64,000 nt of DNA from Kocuria varians (GCF_006539885.1 NZ_BJNW01000007.1:1-64000); one strand, 5' to 3'. Numbered from the stretch's first letter, positions 1-9,044 are shown. Notes: generated by a model from the sequence alone, not told the origin. Made by a program: numbers and translations.

Positions 1-27
1 CCCCCCCCCCCCCGAAGGAGGTACGCT

Positions 28-960
28 GTGCTCAACGTGGAACGGCTCAGGATCCTGGCCGAGCTCAGCCGTCGCGGCACGCTGCGCGCCGTGGCCGAGG
101 CCCTGTCCTTCAGCACCTCCGCGGTCTCCCAGCAGCTGCGGCAGCTGGAGAAGGACGTGGGCGTGCCGCTCGTGGAACGCGTGGGCCGCGGCCTGGTGCT
201 GACCCCGCAGGGGGAGCTGCTGGCTGCCCGCGCGCACGTGATCCTCGCGGAGGTGGAGCGCGCCGAGGCGGACGTGGTGGCCTCCACGGGCGAGCCCCGC
301 GGAACCGTCACGGTGGCCGGGTTCCAGTCCGCTGCGATAACCCTGGTGCCCGCCACGGTGGACGACGTCGCGCGGCACCACCCGGGGGTCGACGTCGTGT
401 TCCGACTGGGCGAACCGGCCGAGACGCTGCCCGCCCTGCCCGGGGCGGAGGTCGACGTCGCCCTCGTGGAGAGCTACCCCGGGGCCACCCTCGCCCCGGT
501 GCCGGGGGTCACCACGCTGCCGCTCCTGGAGGACCCGCTGTGGCTGGCCCTCTCCCCCGGTCGGCTGGCCGCTCTGGACACCGACCAGGACCCGGTGGCG
601 CAGCTCTCCGGCGCCGGGTGGGCCGTGGAACCGGAGGGCACCGCGCCGCACGCCTGGCTCGTGGAGCTGTGCCGCCGCCGGGGGTTCGACCCGCACCCGG
701 TGTGCGTCTCGGAGGACCTCGCGGTGCAGCTGGCGTTCGTGGCGAGCGGGCACGCCGTCGCCGTGCTCCCCGGGCTGACCTTGGCCTCCGCGCCGCCGGA
801 GGTGGTGACGCTGCCCCTGGGGGATCCCGCCCCGAGTCGCACGGTCACCGCCGCGTGGCGGGAGAACGCCGGCAACCGCCGTGCCGCGCGGGCCGTCCTG
901 GAGTCGCTGCAGCGGGTCGCCCGCGATCTCGCCCCGCCGGGCCAGCTCAGCCGGCCGTGA
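28..960 (+). CDS. LysR-family transcriptional regulator
   Basis: A 310-residue LysR-type regulator. An N-terminal winged helix-turn-helix occupies about residues 1-65, with the recognition segment STSAVSQQLRQLE, followed by a periplasmic-binding-like effector domain to the C-terminus. The GTG start at 28 is supported by a strong Shine-Dalgarno sequence, GAAGGAGGT, at 14-22. The gene converges on and overlaps by 14 bp the 3' end of the SpoU methyltransferase gene. LysR proteins usually regulate a neighbouring divergent gene, but that side lies outside the window, so the target is unknown. The 13 bases before the Shine-Dalgarno sequence are all C. Family assignment is secure; the effector is not predictable. 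Confidence 0.93.
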   Translation: MLNVERLRILAELSRRGTLRAVAEALSFSTSAVSQQLRQLEKDVGVPLVERVGRGLVLTPQGELLAARAHVILAEVERAEADVVASTGEPRGTVTVAGFQSAAITLVPATVDDVARHHPGVDVVFRLGEPAETLPALPGAEVDVALVESYPGATLAPVPGVTTLPLLEDPLWLALSPGRLAALDTDQDPVAQLSGAGWAVEPEGTAPHAWLVELCRRRGFDPHPVCVSEDLAVQLAFVASGHAVAVLPGLTLASAPPEVVTLPLGDPAPSRTVTAAWRENAGNRRAARAVLESLQRVARDLAPPGQLSRP

Positions 961-1630
961 CCCGCTGACCGAAGACGTGCCGTCGGATCCAGGCGTGCAT
1001 CGTCACCGCGGCGGCGGCTCCGGCGTTGATGGAACGCGTGGAGCCGAACTGCTCGATCGCCAGCACGGCGTCCGCCTGGGCGACCAGCTCTTCCGAGACA
1101 CCCGGGCCCTCCTGCCCGAAGACCAGCACGCAGTGCTCGGGCAGGTCGAAGGTCTCGATCAGCTGCGAGCCGGGGACGTTGTCGATCGCGAGCACCGCCA
1201 GGCCCTCGCCGCGGGCCCAGTCCATGAACTCTGCGACGCCCGCGTGGTGGCGCACGTGCTGGTAGCGGTCCGTGACCATGGCCCCGCGGCGGTTCCAGCG
1301 GCGGCGTCCGATGATGTGCACCTCCCGCGCCAGGAACGCGTTCGCGGTGCGGACCACGGAGCCGATGTTGAAGTCGTGCTCCCAGTTCTCCACGGCCACG
1401 TGGAACGCGTGCCGCCGGGAGTCCAGGTCCGCGATGATCGCGTCCATGCGCCAGTAGCGGTACCGGTCCGCCACGTTGCGACGGTCGCCCTCGCGCAGCA
1501 GCTCGGGGTCCCAGTGCTCCCCGGCCGGCCAGTCACCGTGCCAGGGGCCCACGCCGACCACACGGTCCTGCGGAACAGTTGCGGCGGCGTCGTCGTCCTG
1601 CCGAGGCCCGGACGCCTCCGGCTCAGTCAA
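947..1630 (-). CDS. SpoU/TrmH-family RNA 2'-O-ribose methyltransferase
   Basis: About 227 residues with the three SPOUT signature blocks: NIGSVVRTANAF, VLVFGQEGPGVS and STRSINAGAAAAVTMHAW. These form the trefoil-knot AdoMet site of tRNA/rRNA 2'-O-methyltransferases. I place the start at a TTG (1628-1630) overlapping the pyrE stop region, because the reading frame upstream of it lies inside pyrE; this implies translational coupling with pyrE. The N-terminus carries a non-conserved Q-DDD-AAA stretch encoded by the recurring GACGACGACGCCGC motif. Substrate position (tRNA or 23S rRNA) cannot be read from sequence. The start codon is uncertain, the family is not. Confidence 0.85.
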   Translation of the reverse strand: MTEPEASGPRQDDDAAATVPQDRVVGVGPWHGDWPAGEHWDPELLREGDRRNVADRYRYWRMDAIIADLDSRRHAFHVAVENWEHDFNIGSVVRTANAFLAREVHIIGRRRWNRRGAMVTDRYQHVRHHAGVAEFMDWARGEGLAVLAIDNVPGSQLIETFDLPEHCVLVFGQEGPGVSEELVAQADAVLAIEQFGSTRSINAGAAAAVTMHAWIRRHVFGQRVTAG

Positions 1631-2204
1631 GCCCCAGCTCGTCCTTGGAGTAGGCGTACAGACATGGGATGCCCGCGGTCTCCTCGATGCGCTCCTTGGC
1701 ACCGGTGCGGCGGTCCACGATCACGGCCACGGCCACGACGTTCGCGCCCGCCTTCTGCAGCGCCTCCACGGCGGTCAGGGCGGAACCACCCGTGGTGGAG
1801 GTGTCCTCGACGACCACCACGTTGCGGCCCACCACGCTGGGGCCCTCCACCTGACGCCCCATGCCGTAGGACTTCTGAGCCTTGCGCACCACAAAGGTGT
1901 CGACGGCGCGGCCCTGGTCCCCGGCCGTGCGCATGATCGCGTTGCCCACCGGGTCCGCACCCATGGTGAGCCCACCGGCGGCGTCGAACGCGATCCCGGC
2001 CCCGTCCAGCAGACCGAGCATGACCTGACCCACGTACCGGGAGGCCTCGTGGTGCAGGGTCACGCGGCGTAGGTCCACGTAGTAGTCCGCTTCGATGCCG
2101 CTGGCCAGCGTGACCTTGCCCCGCACCACGGCGAGGTCCTTGATCAGTTCGCGCAGGCGCTCACGGGCGGTGGCCAGGTCCACGGGAGAGAAGTCGGTGC
2201 TCAT
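1623..2204 (-). CDS. pyrE: orotate phosphoribosyltransferase
   Basis: A 193-residue type I phosphoribosyltransferase that converts orotate and PRPP to orotidine 5'-phosphate in pyrimidine biosynthesis. The PRPP-binding loop is VVVVEDTSTTGGSAL (about residues 120-134), and the orotate-specific segment near the N-terminus includes KVTLASGIEADYYVDLRR. The length is typical. It starts at ATG 2204 without a Shine-Dalgarno sequence, but a -10 box TAAACT lies six bases upstream, so the mRNA is probably leaderless. It is followed by the overlapping SpoU methyltransferase gene. Confidence 0.95.
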   Translation of the reverse strand: MSTDFSPVDLATARERLRELIKDLAVVRGKVTLASGIEADYYVDLRRVTLHHEASRYVGQVMLGLLDGAGIAFDAAGGLTMGADPVGNAIMRTAGDQGRAVDTFVVRKAQKSYGMGRQVEGPSVVGRNVVVVEDTSTTGGSALTAVEALQKAGANVVAVAVIVDRRTGAKERIEETAGIPCLYAYSKDELGLD

Positions 2205-2210
2205 ACGGGC

Positions 2211-2216
2211 AGTTTA
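2211..2216 (-). promoter_or_regulatory. -10 box for leaderless pyrE transcript
   Basis: TAAACT on the minus strand, separated from the pyrE ATG by six bases (GCCCGT). This matches the actinobacterial leaderless arrangement TAnnnT, 6-7 bases, start codon. No convincing -35 is visible. The same geometry recurs at several other genes in the window. Confidence 0.55.
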
Positions 2217-2234
2217 CGTGTCGGGGCTAACCCC

Positions 2235-2858
2235 TCAGCCCAGCCTGCCGCCGGATTCTCGCAGGTAGCACGCCGCGCACAGGGACTCGTAGGTGACGGT
2301 CACGCCGTCGATGGCCACCTGGTCCCCCTCGAACACGAAGTCGTCGCCCACCTTCCGCGTGTTGAACAGGGCCTTGCGTCCGCAGCGGCAGATGGTCTTG
2401 AGCTCCTCCAAGGTGTGGGCGAGCTCCATGAGCCGCTCGGAGCCGGGGAAAGAACGGGTACGGAAGTCGGTGCGGATGCCGTAGGCCATCACGGGCACGT
2501 CCAGCAGCACGGCGATCCGTAGCAGGTCGTCCACCTGCCCGGTCTCCAGGAACTGCGCCTCGTCCACCAGCAGGCACGCCACGGGCTGGGCGTCCACGTG
2601 CTCGAGCAGGGCCTCCGGGTCATCGCCGGTGGAGTGGCGCTTGAACAGGCCCATGGCGCTCTCGCCGGGCTGGATCAGGAAGTCCACCGTGCGGGTGACA
2701 CCCAGCCGGGAGAGGATCTGGTCCTCGCCCTTGGTGTCCACGTGGGGTTTGGCGAGCAGCACGCGCTGCCCGCGTTCCTCGTAGTTGTAGGCGGCCTGGA
2801 GCAGCGCCGTGGATTTCCCGGAGTTCATCGCGCCGTAGCGGAAGTAGAGCTTGGCCAC
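2235..2858 (-). CDS. tdk: thymidine kinase (type II)
   Basis: A 207-residue thymidine kinase that phosphorylates thymidine to dTMP in pyrimidine salvage. It has the Walker A segment GAMNSGKSTAL near the N-terminus, the Walker B-like DEAQFL around residue 100, and the Cys pairs of the zinc-binding lasso domain (CRCGRKALFNTRK and LCAACY) near the C-terminus. The start is a GTG at 2858, with a possible -10 TAGACT eight bases upstream. It is codirectional with pyrE and separated by only 30 bases, so the two pyrimidine genes may be co-transcribed. Confidence 0.94.
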   Translation of the reverse strand: MAKLYFRYGAMNSGKSTALLQAAYNYEERGQRVLLAKPHVDTKGEDQILSRLGVTRTVDFLIQPGESAMGLFKRHSTGDDPEALLEHVDAQPVACLLVDEAQFLETGQVDDLLRIAVLLDVPVMAYGIRTDFRTRSFPGSERLMELAHTLEELKTICRCGRKALFNTRKVGDDFVFEGDQVAIDGVTVTYESLCAACYLRESGGRLG

Positions 2859-2864
2859 GGTCGG

Positions 2865-3662
2865 TCAGTCTATCGCCGCCCGCAGCCACGCCTTCGACGG
2901 GCGCGGCCAGCGCTGCACGCGGCCGTCCTCGGAGGTGGCCTCGACCGCGTACTCGATCTCACCCGAGGCCGGGCCCTGCGGCAGGTGGGCCGTGTACTCG
3001 CCGTTCAGCGCGGTCTCCCGCATGGGCGCGCGGCAGTGCAGCACGTTCCGGTCCCGCCAGCCGGCGGGGCCCGTGTTGCGGGGGGGGGCGCACCGCGTGG
3101 GGCTCCTTGTCGAAGGAGAACGTGTACCCCCGGATCTCCTAACCCGGCATGGCCGTGCGCCACTGCCCCAGGGCGGTCTCGTCCTCGGGGATGCCGCAGC
3201 GCGGCACGTAGACCACCTTGTTGAGCACCACCGAGTTCACGTACGGCGCCAGCCCACCGTGAGGGCTGATGCCGGTGTCCATGTGCAGGATCTCGAAGGG
3301 CCGCCCCCAGCGGGTGAGCAGCGGTTCCAGGTGCTCCGTGACGATCGCGCCGTACCGCTCCCGCAGCGGGTGGTCGGCGGGCGGGCGGGCGCAGCACCAG
3401 CAGCCGCTCCTCGTCCGAGGCCTTGAGCAGGCACCCCACAGGGTCCCGGAGACCCACGGCCACAGGACCAGGAAGACGGCCACGCCGCGCGAGTTCGCCC
3501 AGGCCACCCACGTGAGACCGCCGTGGGCGCCGTGCAGCGCGACGACGCCGATCGTCTCGACCCCCACGACCCCCGGCGGGGCGAGACGGCCTGCACCGGG
3601 TAGCCGCGGTCCGTGATCTCCTCGGGGTTGGACTGGACGCCATGTCGCACGTGCTGCGGCAT
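2865..3662 (-). pseudogene. decayed agmatine/peptidyl-arginine deiminase-like gene
   Basis: Recognisable deiminase-type segments lie in sequence but not in one frame. They include ILHMDTGISPHGGLAPYV, NSVVLNKVVYVP, CGIPEDETALGQW, AMPG and, further on, DRNVLHCRAPMRE. An in-frame TAG at 3139-3141 stands where such proteins usually have a Tyr after AMPG. A run of nine G at about 3080 shifts frame by one base. At least two more frame changes are needed between 3380 and 3600. The 5' part (to the ATG at 3662) shows no clear family match. The family assignment rests on the C-terminal half. Sequencing errors cannot explain all the lesions easily, so I call it a pseudogene. Confidence 0.55.
2867..2872 (-). 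promoter_or_regulatory. possible -10 box for tdk
   Basis: TAGACT on the minus strand eight bases before the tdk GTG, giving a leaderless or near-leaderless transcript. It overlaps the stop codon of the decayed deiminase reading frame upstream. Confidence 0.4.
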
Positions 3663-3698
3663 GGAATAAGGTCCCCGCCCTGGGCTGTTGAGACAGGC

Positions 3699-4628
3699 AT
3701 GACCACAATGAAGGCGCAGACATATCAGCAGTACGGCGACACCTCCGTGCTGGAGCTCACCGACCAGCCCATGCCCAAGGTGGGCCCCGGCGAGGTCTTG
3801 GTGAAGGTCAAGGCCGCGGGCATCAACCCGGTGGACTGGAAGGTCATGTCCGGCGGGCTGGATTCCATGATGACCGTCCAGTTCCCGGCGGCCCCCGGCT
3901 GGGACGTCGCGGGCGTCGTCGTGGGCAAGGGCTTCGACACCCCCAGCGTCTCCGAGGGCGATGAGGTGATCGCCTACGCCCGCAAGGACTGGATCCACGG
4001 CGGTACGTTTGCCCAGTACGTCTCGGTCCCGGTGCGCGCACTTGCCCCCAAACCGAAGAGTCTTTCCTGGGAACAGGCCGGAGGGCTGCCGCTCGCCGGA
4101 CTCACCGCGTACCAGGTGCTCACCCGACTTGGTGTCGCGGAGGGCAAGACCGTGCTTATCCATGCGGCCTCCGGTGGTGTGGGGAGCATGGGCGTGCAGA
4201 TTGCCAAGGCGTTCGGCGCGCGGGTAATCGGCACCGCATCGACCAAGAACCACGACTACGTGCGTGAGCTCGGCGCGGAGCCCGTGGAATACGGGGACGG
4301 CCTCGTGGAGCGCGTCAAGGAGCTCGCCCCGAACGGGGTGGACATCGTCGTGGACTTCGTGGGCGGCGTGGTGGAGGACTCCGTCGCCGTGCTCGCGGAC
4401 GGCGGCCAGCACGCCTCCATCGCGGAGCCCGAGGTGGAGGAGCACGGCGGGCACTACATGTGGGTCTCTCCGGACGCAGAGCAGCTCACCGAGCTCGGTC
4501 GCCTGGCCGACGACGGCAAGCTCACCGTCCGAGTGGACCGCACCTTCCCGCTCGCGCAGCTGCCGGACGCATTCACCGCCAGCCAGGAGGGCCACGCCGT
4601 GGGCAAGATCGTGCTCACGGTCGACTGA
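3699..4628 (+). CDS. NADP-dependent quinone oxidoreductase-like (MDR family)
   Basis: About 309 residues of the medium-chain dehydrogenase/reductase superfamily, quinone-oxidoreductase branch. A GroES-like N-terminal domain (VKAAGINPVDWKVMSGG, PGWDVAGVV) precedes a Rossmann domain with the AASGGVGSMGVQIAKAFGARVIGTAS nucleotide-binding region, here AASGGVGSMG then QIAKAFGARVIG. The zinc-binding Cys residues of alcohol dehydrogenases are absent. I prefer the ATG at 3699 (or 3708, nine bases later) over upstream codons, because family members begin with the MKAQTYQQYG-like strand. Likely an NADPH-dependent reductase of quinones or enones; substrate unknown. Confidence 0.88.
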   Translation: MTTMKAQTYQQYGDTSVLELTDQPMPKVGPGEVLVKVKAAGINPVDWKVMSGGLDSMMTVQFPAAPGWDVAGVVVGKGFDTPSVSEGDEVIAYARKDWIHGGTFAQYVSVPVRALAPKPKSLSWEQAGGLPLAGLTAYQVLTRLGVAEGKTVLIHAASGGVGSMGVQIAKAFGARVIGTASTKNHDYVRELGAEPVEYGDGLVERVKELAPNGVDIVVDFVGGVVEDSVAVLADGGQHASIAEPEVEEHGGHYMWVSPDAEQLTELGRLADDGKLTVRVDRTFPLAQLPDAFTASQEGHAVGKIVLTVD

Positions 4629-4721
4629 TCCGCGGAACGCCCCGGGGGCGTCTCGACCTCAGCGGGGCGACTCCCGGGGCCTTTCGCGCAGGCCGGGGCC
4701 ACGGAGCTCTGACCACATCAC

Positions 4722-4762
4722 GACGATGCCTCGTCACGGGTGGACCGTGACGAGGCATCGTC
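4722..4762. terminator. perfect 18-bp hairpin downstream of the oxidoreductase
   Basis: Two 18-base arms (4722-4739 and 4745-4762) pair perfectly around a five-base loop GTGGA; the arm begins GACGATGCCTCG. It sits between convergent genes (oxidoreductase and SDR) and probably serves both as a terminator, although there is no T-tract. A smaller GC-rich palindrome lies at about 4637-4650. Confidence 0.6.
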
Positions 4763-4834
4763 ATGTGCGGGGCCGTGCGGTGTCGTCGCCCGTGGCTGCG
4801 TGGCCGGGACGGGACAGGCGCGCGGCAGCGAGGA

Positions 4835-5593
4835 TCAGCGCGGCGCCATGCGCAGGGCGCCGTCCATGCGGATGGTCTCCCCGTTGAGGTAGTCGTGCTC
4901 CACGATCATCCCCGCGAGCTGGGCGTACTCGTCCGGGCGGGCCAGGCGGTGCGGGAAGGGGACGGACTCCGCCAAGGCGCTGCGGAACTCCTCGCTCACC
5001 CGACCGAGCATGGGGGTGTCCACGATCCCGGGGGCGATCGTCATCACGCGCACCCCGCGGGAGGACAGGTCACGCGCCGCGGCGATCGTCATCGAATGCA
5101 CACCGCCCTTGGACGCGGCGTACGCGGCCTGGCCGATCTGTCCCTCGAAGGCAGCCACGGAGGCGGTGTTGATGATGACGCCGCGTTGACCGGCCTCGTC
5201 CACGGGGTCCTGCGCGGTCATGACCTCCGCGGCGAGCGCGAGGACCGTGAACGTGCCCACCAGGTTGATCCGCACCACGCGCTCGAACAACGCGATGTCG
5301 TGTACGCCGTTCTTGCCCACCACGCGCGCGGAGGTCCCGATGCCCGCGCAGTTGACCACGGTGCGCAACGGCGCCACGTCCGCGGCGGTGGCCACGGCGG
5401 CCCGCACCTGCTCCTCGTCGGTGACGTCCGCGGACACGTACTGCACGCCATCGACCGGCGCGGCGGCGTGCACGACCTGCGGCAGATCCAGGCCGATCAC
5501 GCGCGCCCCACGCGCCACGAGTTCCGCGGCCGTGGCCGCCCCCAGCCCGGAGGCCGCACCCGTGACGACCGCCGTCGAGTCCCTGATGTCCAT
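4835..5593 (-). CDS. SDR-family 3-hydroxyacyl-CoA dehydrogenase-like protein
   Basis: 252 residues, a classical short-chain dehydrogenase. It has the cofactor motif TGAASGLG at about residue 12, NCAG at about 84, and the active-site Tyr and Lys in YAASKGG. The pattern of the C-terminal half (APGIVDTPML, FPHRLARPDEYAQL, NGETIRMDGALRM) resembles the HSD17B10 / 3-hydroxyacyl-CoA dehydrogenase type II group, which would fit beta-oxidation or branched-chain amino acid breakdown. An acyl-CoA synthetase is divergently encoded next to it, supporting a fatty-acyl role by inference. The exact substrate is open. Confidence 0.88.
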   Translation of the reverse strand: MDIRDSTAVVTGAASGLGAATAAELVARGARVIGLDLPQVVHAAAPVDGVQYVSADVTDEEQVRAAVATAADVAPLRTVVNCAGIGTSARVVGKNGVHDIALFERVVRINLVGTFTVLALAAEVMTAQDPVDEAGQRGVIINTASVAAFEGQIGQAAYAASKGGVHSMTIAAARDLSSRGVRVMTIAPGIVDTPMLGRVSEEFRSALAESVPFPHRLARPDEYAQLAGMIVEHDYLNGETIRMDGALRMAPR

Positions 5594-5871
5594 GTCCGCT
5601 CCGTTCCCCGCCTCGTGGGCGGTCCAGCACGCTGTTGATGACGCCGTTCGTCGCTTTCTCCGCCCGATCGTACGGCTCCGGTGCGCGCAGGTCGACGGGC
5701 CCCATGAGCCGGCAAGCCCCGGTCAGCGCGCGACCAGCGACGACGCCCCGGTGCGGTGCAGTAAATTTAAGGAACCAGCCACCCCCGGTTCGAGGCGCGA
5801 GCACCACAGGCGCGCCGGGCCGCCCTCCCGTGGACGGGCCGGGGATCCGCACACGTCGCAGCGAGGATCCC

Positions 5872-7836
5872 ATGAGCGAGACCACCGCCTCAGAACACTC
5901 CGTCACGCAGCGGTTGCGCGCCGCACGGGACCAGCTGCTGCGCCTACGCACCGACCTGGACGCCGCACACCGCGAGTTCGAGTGGCCCCGGTTCGAGTAT
6001 TTCAACTTCGCCCTGGACTGGTTCGACGTCCTGGGCAACGGCGAGGAAGCGGACCGCGAGGCCCTCGTGATCGTGGAGGAGGACGGCACCGAGACCCGCC
6101 GCACGTACGCGCAGCTGTCCCGGCGCTCGTCGCAGCTGGCCACGTGGTTGCGCTCGCGGGGCGTGCGCCGCGGTGACCGGGTCATCCTCATGCTCGGCAA
6201 CCAGGTGGAGCTGTGGGAGACCATGCTCGCGTGCACCAAGCTGGGCGCACCCATGATCCCCACGACCGTGATGCTCGGGCCCGCCGATCTGCAGGACCGC
6301 GTGGAGCGCGGCCGGGCGGCCTGGGTGGTCACGTCCCACACGAACGCCCTGAAGTTCGAGGACGTCCCCGGGGACTTCACGATCATCGAGGTTCCCGATC
6401 AGCCCGATCACCGTCCCCGTTCCGCGCCGTCGGTCTTCGCGTCCTCCGCTGGGCACGACGACGCCGCGCCGTCGCCCGCTGCTGCCGGCGACGACGCTGC
6501 GGGAGCGCCGGAAGCCGGGACTGCGGCGTCGTCGGGCGGGGGTGAAGAACCGAGCCTGCGGAAGATCGGGGAGCACCCCGTGATCGACTACCGGGACTCC
6601 TTCGCGGGTCCCGAGGAGTTCGAGGTGACCGAGCCCTCGCCCGCGGATGACCCGCTGCTGTTGTACTTCACCTCCGGGACCACGTCCCTGCCAAAACTCG
6701 TGGAGCACACCAACGTCACGTACCCCGTGGGGCATTTGTCCACGATGTACTGGATCGGGCTGGAACCCGGGGACGTGCACCTGAACGTGGCGTCGCCGGG
6801 GTGGGGCAAGCACGCGTGGTCCAACTTCTACGCACCGTTCATCGCGGGTGCCACCGTGTTCCTCTACAACTACTCGCGCTTCGACGCCGTGGCACTCATG
6901 GACCAGATGGACCGCGAGGGCGTGACGTCCTTCTGCGCACCGCCCACCGTGTGGCGCATGCTCATCCAGTCGGACCTGACCCATCTGAAGAACCCGCCGC
7001 GCAAGACGGTGTCCGCGGGTGAACCACTGAATCCGGAGATCATCGCGCGGGTCAAGGCCGCGTGGGGCACCGAGATCCGTGACGGGTACGGTCAGACCGA
7101 GTCCTCACTGCAGATCGCCAACACCCCCGGGATGCCCGTGAAACCCGGGGCCATGGGCCGTGCGCTACCCGGGTACGAGACCGTGCTGATCGACACCACG
7201 ACCGGTGAGGTGAGCGAGACCGAGGGCGAACTGTGCTTGCGTCTGGACCCGCGTCCCGTGAGCCTGACACCCGGCTACCACGGGGACGCCGCGAAGACCG
7301 ATGAGGCGTTCCGGGACGGCGTCTACCACACCGGGGACGTGGTCTCGCGGGACGAGAACGGGGTCTTCACCTACGTGGGCCGCGCGGACGACGTCTTCAA
7401 AGCCTCCGACTACCGGCTCTCTCCCTTCGAGCTGGAATCCGTGGTGATCGAACACCCCGCGGTCGTGGAGGTGGCAGTGGTGCCTTCGCCGGATCCCATC
7501 CGCCTGGCCGTTCCCAAGGCGTACGTGGTGCTCGCCGCGGGTCACGAGCCCACCGCCGAGACCGCGGAGAGCATCCTGCACCACTGCCGGGTCAACCTCG
7601 CGGCGTACAAGCGCATCCGTCGACTCGAGTTCGCGGAGCTGCCCAAGACCATCTCCGGCAAGATCCGCCGGGTCGAGCTGCGGGACCGGGAGGCGGTGCT
7701 GCATCCGGACGCAGTGGATTCCGGTTCCAGCCCTGCGGCGGGTTCCGCTTCCTCGCCCGACGACGACGCCGCGGCCCGCGCGAGTGCCTCCGTCGAGTAC
7801 GCGGACACGGACTTTCCCTCCTTGCGTCATCAATAA
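5872..7836 (+). CDS. AMP-dependent acyl-CoA synthetase
   Basis: About 654 residues. The adenylate-forming motif LLLYFTSGTTSLPK (about 260-273), DGYGQTE (about 404), HTGDVVSRDENGVFTYVGRADDVFK and the C-terminal catalytic Lys in KTISGKIRR are all present. The enzyme activates a carboxylic acid with ATP and CoA, and the layout suits medium-chain or aromatic acyl-CoA synthetases. The ATG at 5872 has CGAGGA upstream. Two low-complexity insertions are unusual: about 60 residues before the P-loop (rich in D, A, S, P), and a C-terminal tail with PDDDAAARAS. Both are encoded by copies of the GACGACGACGCCGC motif. It is divergent from the SDR gene. Confidence 0.9.
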   Translation: MSETTASEHSVTQRLRAARDQLLRLRTDLDAAHREFEWPRFEYFNFALDWFDVLGNGEEADREALVIVEEDGTETRRTYAQLSRRSSQLATWLRSRGVRRGDRVILMLGNQVELWETMLACTKLGAPMIPTTVMLGPADLQDRVERGRAAWVVTSHTNALKFEDVPGDFTIIEVPDQPDHRPRSAPSVFASSAGHDDAAPSPAAAGDDAAGAPEAGTAASSGGGEEPSLRKIGEHPVIDYRDSFAGPEEFEVTEPSPADDPLLLYFTSGTTSLPKLVEHTNVTYPVGHLSTMYWIGLEPGDVHLNVASPGWGKHAWSNFYAPFIAGATVFLYNYSRFDAVALMDQMDREGVTSFCAPPTVWRMLIQSDLTHLKNPPRKTVSAGEPLNPEIIARVKAAWGTEIRDGYGQTESSLQIANTPGMPVKPGAMGRALPGYETVLIDTTTGEVSETEGELCLRLDPRPVSLTPGYHGDAAKTDEAFRDGVYHTGDVVSRDENGVFTYVGRADDVFKASDYRLSPFELESVVIEHPAVVEVAVVPSPDPIRLAVPKAYVVLAAGHEPTAETAESILHHCRVNLAAYKRIRRLEFAELPKTISGKIRRVELRDREAVLHPDAVDSGSSPAAGSASSPDDDAAARASASVEYADTDFPSLRHQ

Positions 7837-7924
7837 TTTCTGCGGGAATAACATGGGGCCGTCAACGCTTGTGACGGGTGAACAGCTTCCGAGAGGCGCC
7901 GGCACCCATGCCGGGGTCCCCGGA

Positions 7925-7951
7925 TCCTTCGAGTCCTTCAAGTCCTTCGAG
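7925..7951 (+). repeat. three tandem 9-bp units in a 5' leader
   Basis: TCCTTCGAG, TCCTTCAAG and TCCTTCGAG stand head to tail just before the luciferase-like gene. If translation began further upstream they would encode a Ser/Pro stretch, but they lie outside the conserved protein. Confidence 0.6.
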
Positions 7952-7964
7952 AAAGAGCGGTGAC

Positions 7965-8984
7965 ATGAAGAAGATCGGCTTCCTGTCCTTCGGGCACTGG
8001 ACCCCCAGTCCGCACTCGGCCGTGCGCACCGGTTCCGACGCCCTGCTGCAGAGCATCGACCTCGCGGTCGCGGCCGAGGAGCTCGGCGCGGACGGCGCGT
8101 ACTTCCGCGTGCACCACTTCGCGAACCAGCTGGGCGCACCCTTCCCGCTGCTGTCCGCGATCGGTGCGAAGACGTCGCGGATCGAGATCGGCACCGGCGT
8201 GATCGACATGCGCTACGTCAACCCGCAGGCGTTCGTGGAGGACGCCGGGGCGGCGGACCTGATCTCCGGCGGCAGGCTGCAGCTCGGCATCTCCCGGGGA
8301 TCCCCCGAGCAGGTGATCGACGGCTGGCGGTACTTCGGCATGGAGCCCGCCGAGGGTGAGACCGAGGCGGACATGGCCCGCCGCCACACTCTCAAGACGC
8401 TGGAGCTGCTGGAGGGCACGGGCTTTGCCCAGCCGAACCCGCGCCCCATGTTCCCCAACCCTCCGGGGCTGCTGCGCCTGGAACCCCACTCCGAGGGGCT
8501 CCGGGACCGCATGTGGTGGGGAGCGGCGTCGGACGCCACCGCCCGGTGGTCCGCGGAGCTCGGGATGAACCTCATGAGCTCCACCCTGAAGACCGACGAG
8601 TCCGGCGAGCCGCTCCACGTGCAGCAGGCCAAGCAGATCCGCGTGTTCCGCGAGGCCTGGGCGCAGGCCGGGCACACGCACGAGCCGCGCGTGTCCGTGT
8701 CCCGGAGCATCTTCGCGCTCGTCAACGACACCGACCGCGCGTACTTCGGCATCAACCGGGAGAACTCGGACCAGGTGGGGGTCATCGACAACACCCGTTC
8801 CGTGTTCGGCCGCAGCTACGCGGCGGAGCCCGACCGGCTGGTGGAGGAGCTCGCGCAGGACGAGGCGATCGCGGAGGCGGACACCCTGCTCCTGACCGTC
8901 CCCAACCAGCTGGGCGTCGAGTACAACGCGCACGTCATCGAGTCGATCCTCACCCACGTGGCGCCGGAGCTGGGCTGGCGCTGA
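7965..8984 (+). CDS. LLM-class flavin-dependent oxidoreductase
   Basis: About 339 residues of the bacterial-luciferase-like monooxygenase family (TIM barrel, FMN or F420 dependent). Visible family segments are MKKIGFLSFGHWTP at the start, ADGAYFRVHHFANQLGAPFPLL, IEIGTGVIDMRYVNP and GGRLQLGISRGSPEQV. I chose the ATG at 7965 because the conserved first strand begins there; upstream codons add only a low-complexity Ser-rich stretch. It lies 128 bases after the acyl-CoA synthetase on the same strand and may be co-transcribed. The substrate cannot be inferred. Confidence 0.88.
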   Translation: MKKIGFLSFGHWTPSPHSAVRTGSDALLQSIDLAVAAEELGADGAYFRVHHFANQLGAPFPLLSAIGAKTSRIEIGTGVIDMRYVNPQAFVEDAGAADLISGGRLQLGISRGSPEQVIDGWRYFGMEPAEGETEADMARRHTLKTLELLEGTGFAQPNPRPMFPNPPGLLRLEPHSEGLRDRMWWGAASDATARWSAELGMNLMSSTLKTDESGEPLHVQQAKQIRVFREAWAQAGHTHEPRVSVSRSIFALVNDTDRAYFGINRENSDQVGVIDNTRSVFGRSYAAEPDRLVEELAQDEAIAEADTLLLTVPNQLGVEYNAHVIESILTHVAPELGWR

Positions 8985-9044
8985 CGGTCTGGCGTGCGGC
9001 GTCGGGCGCTGGTCTGGTCCGGCAGCTACGCCGACGCCCCGCGG

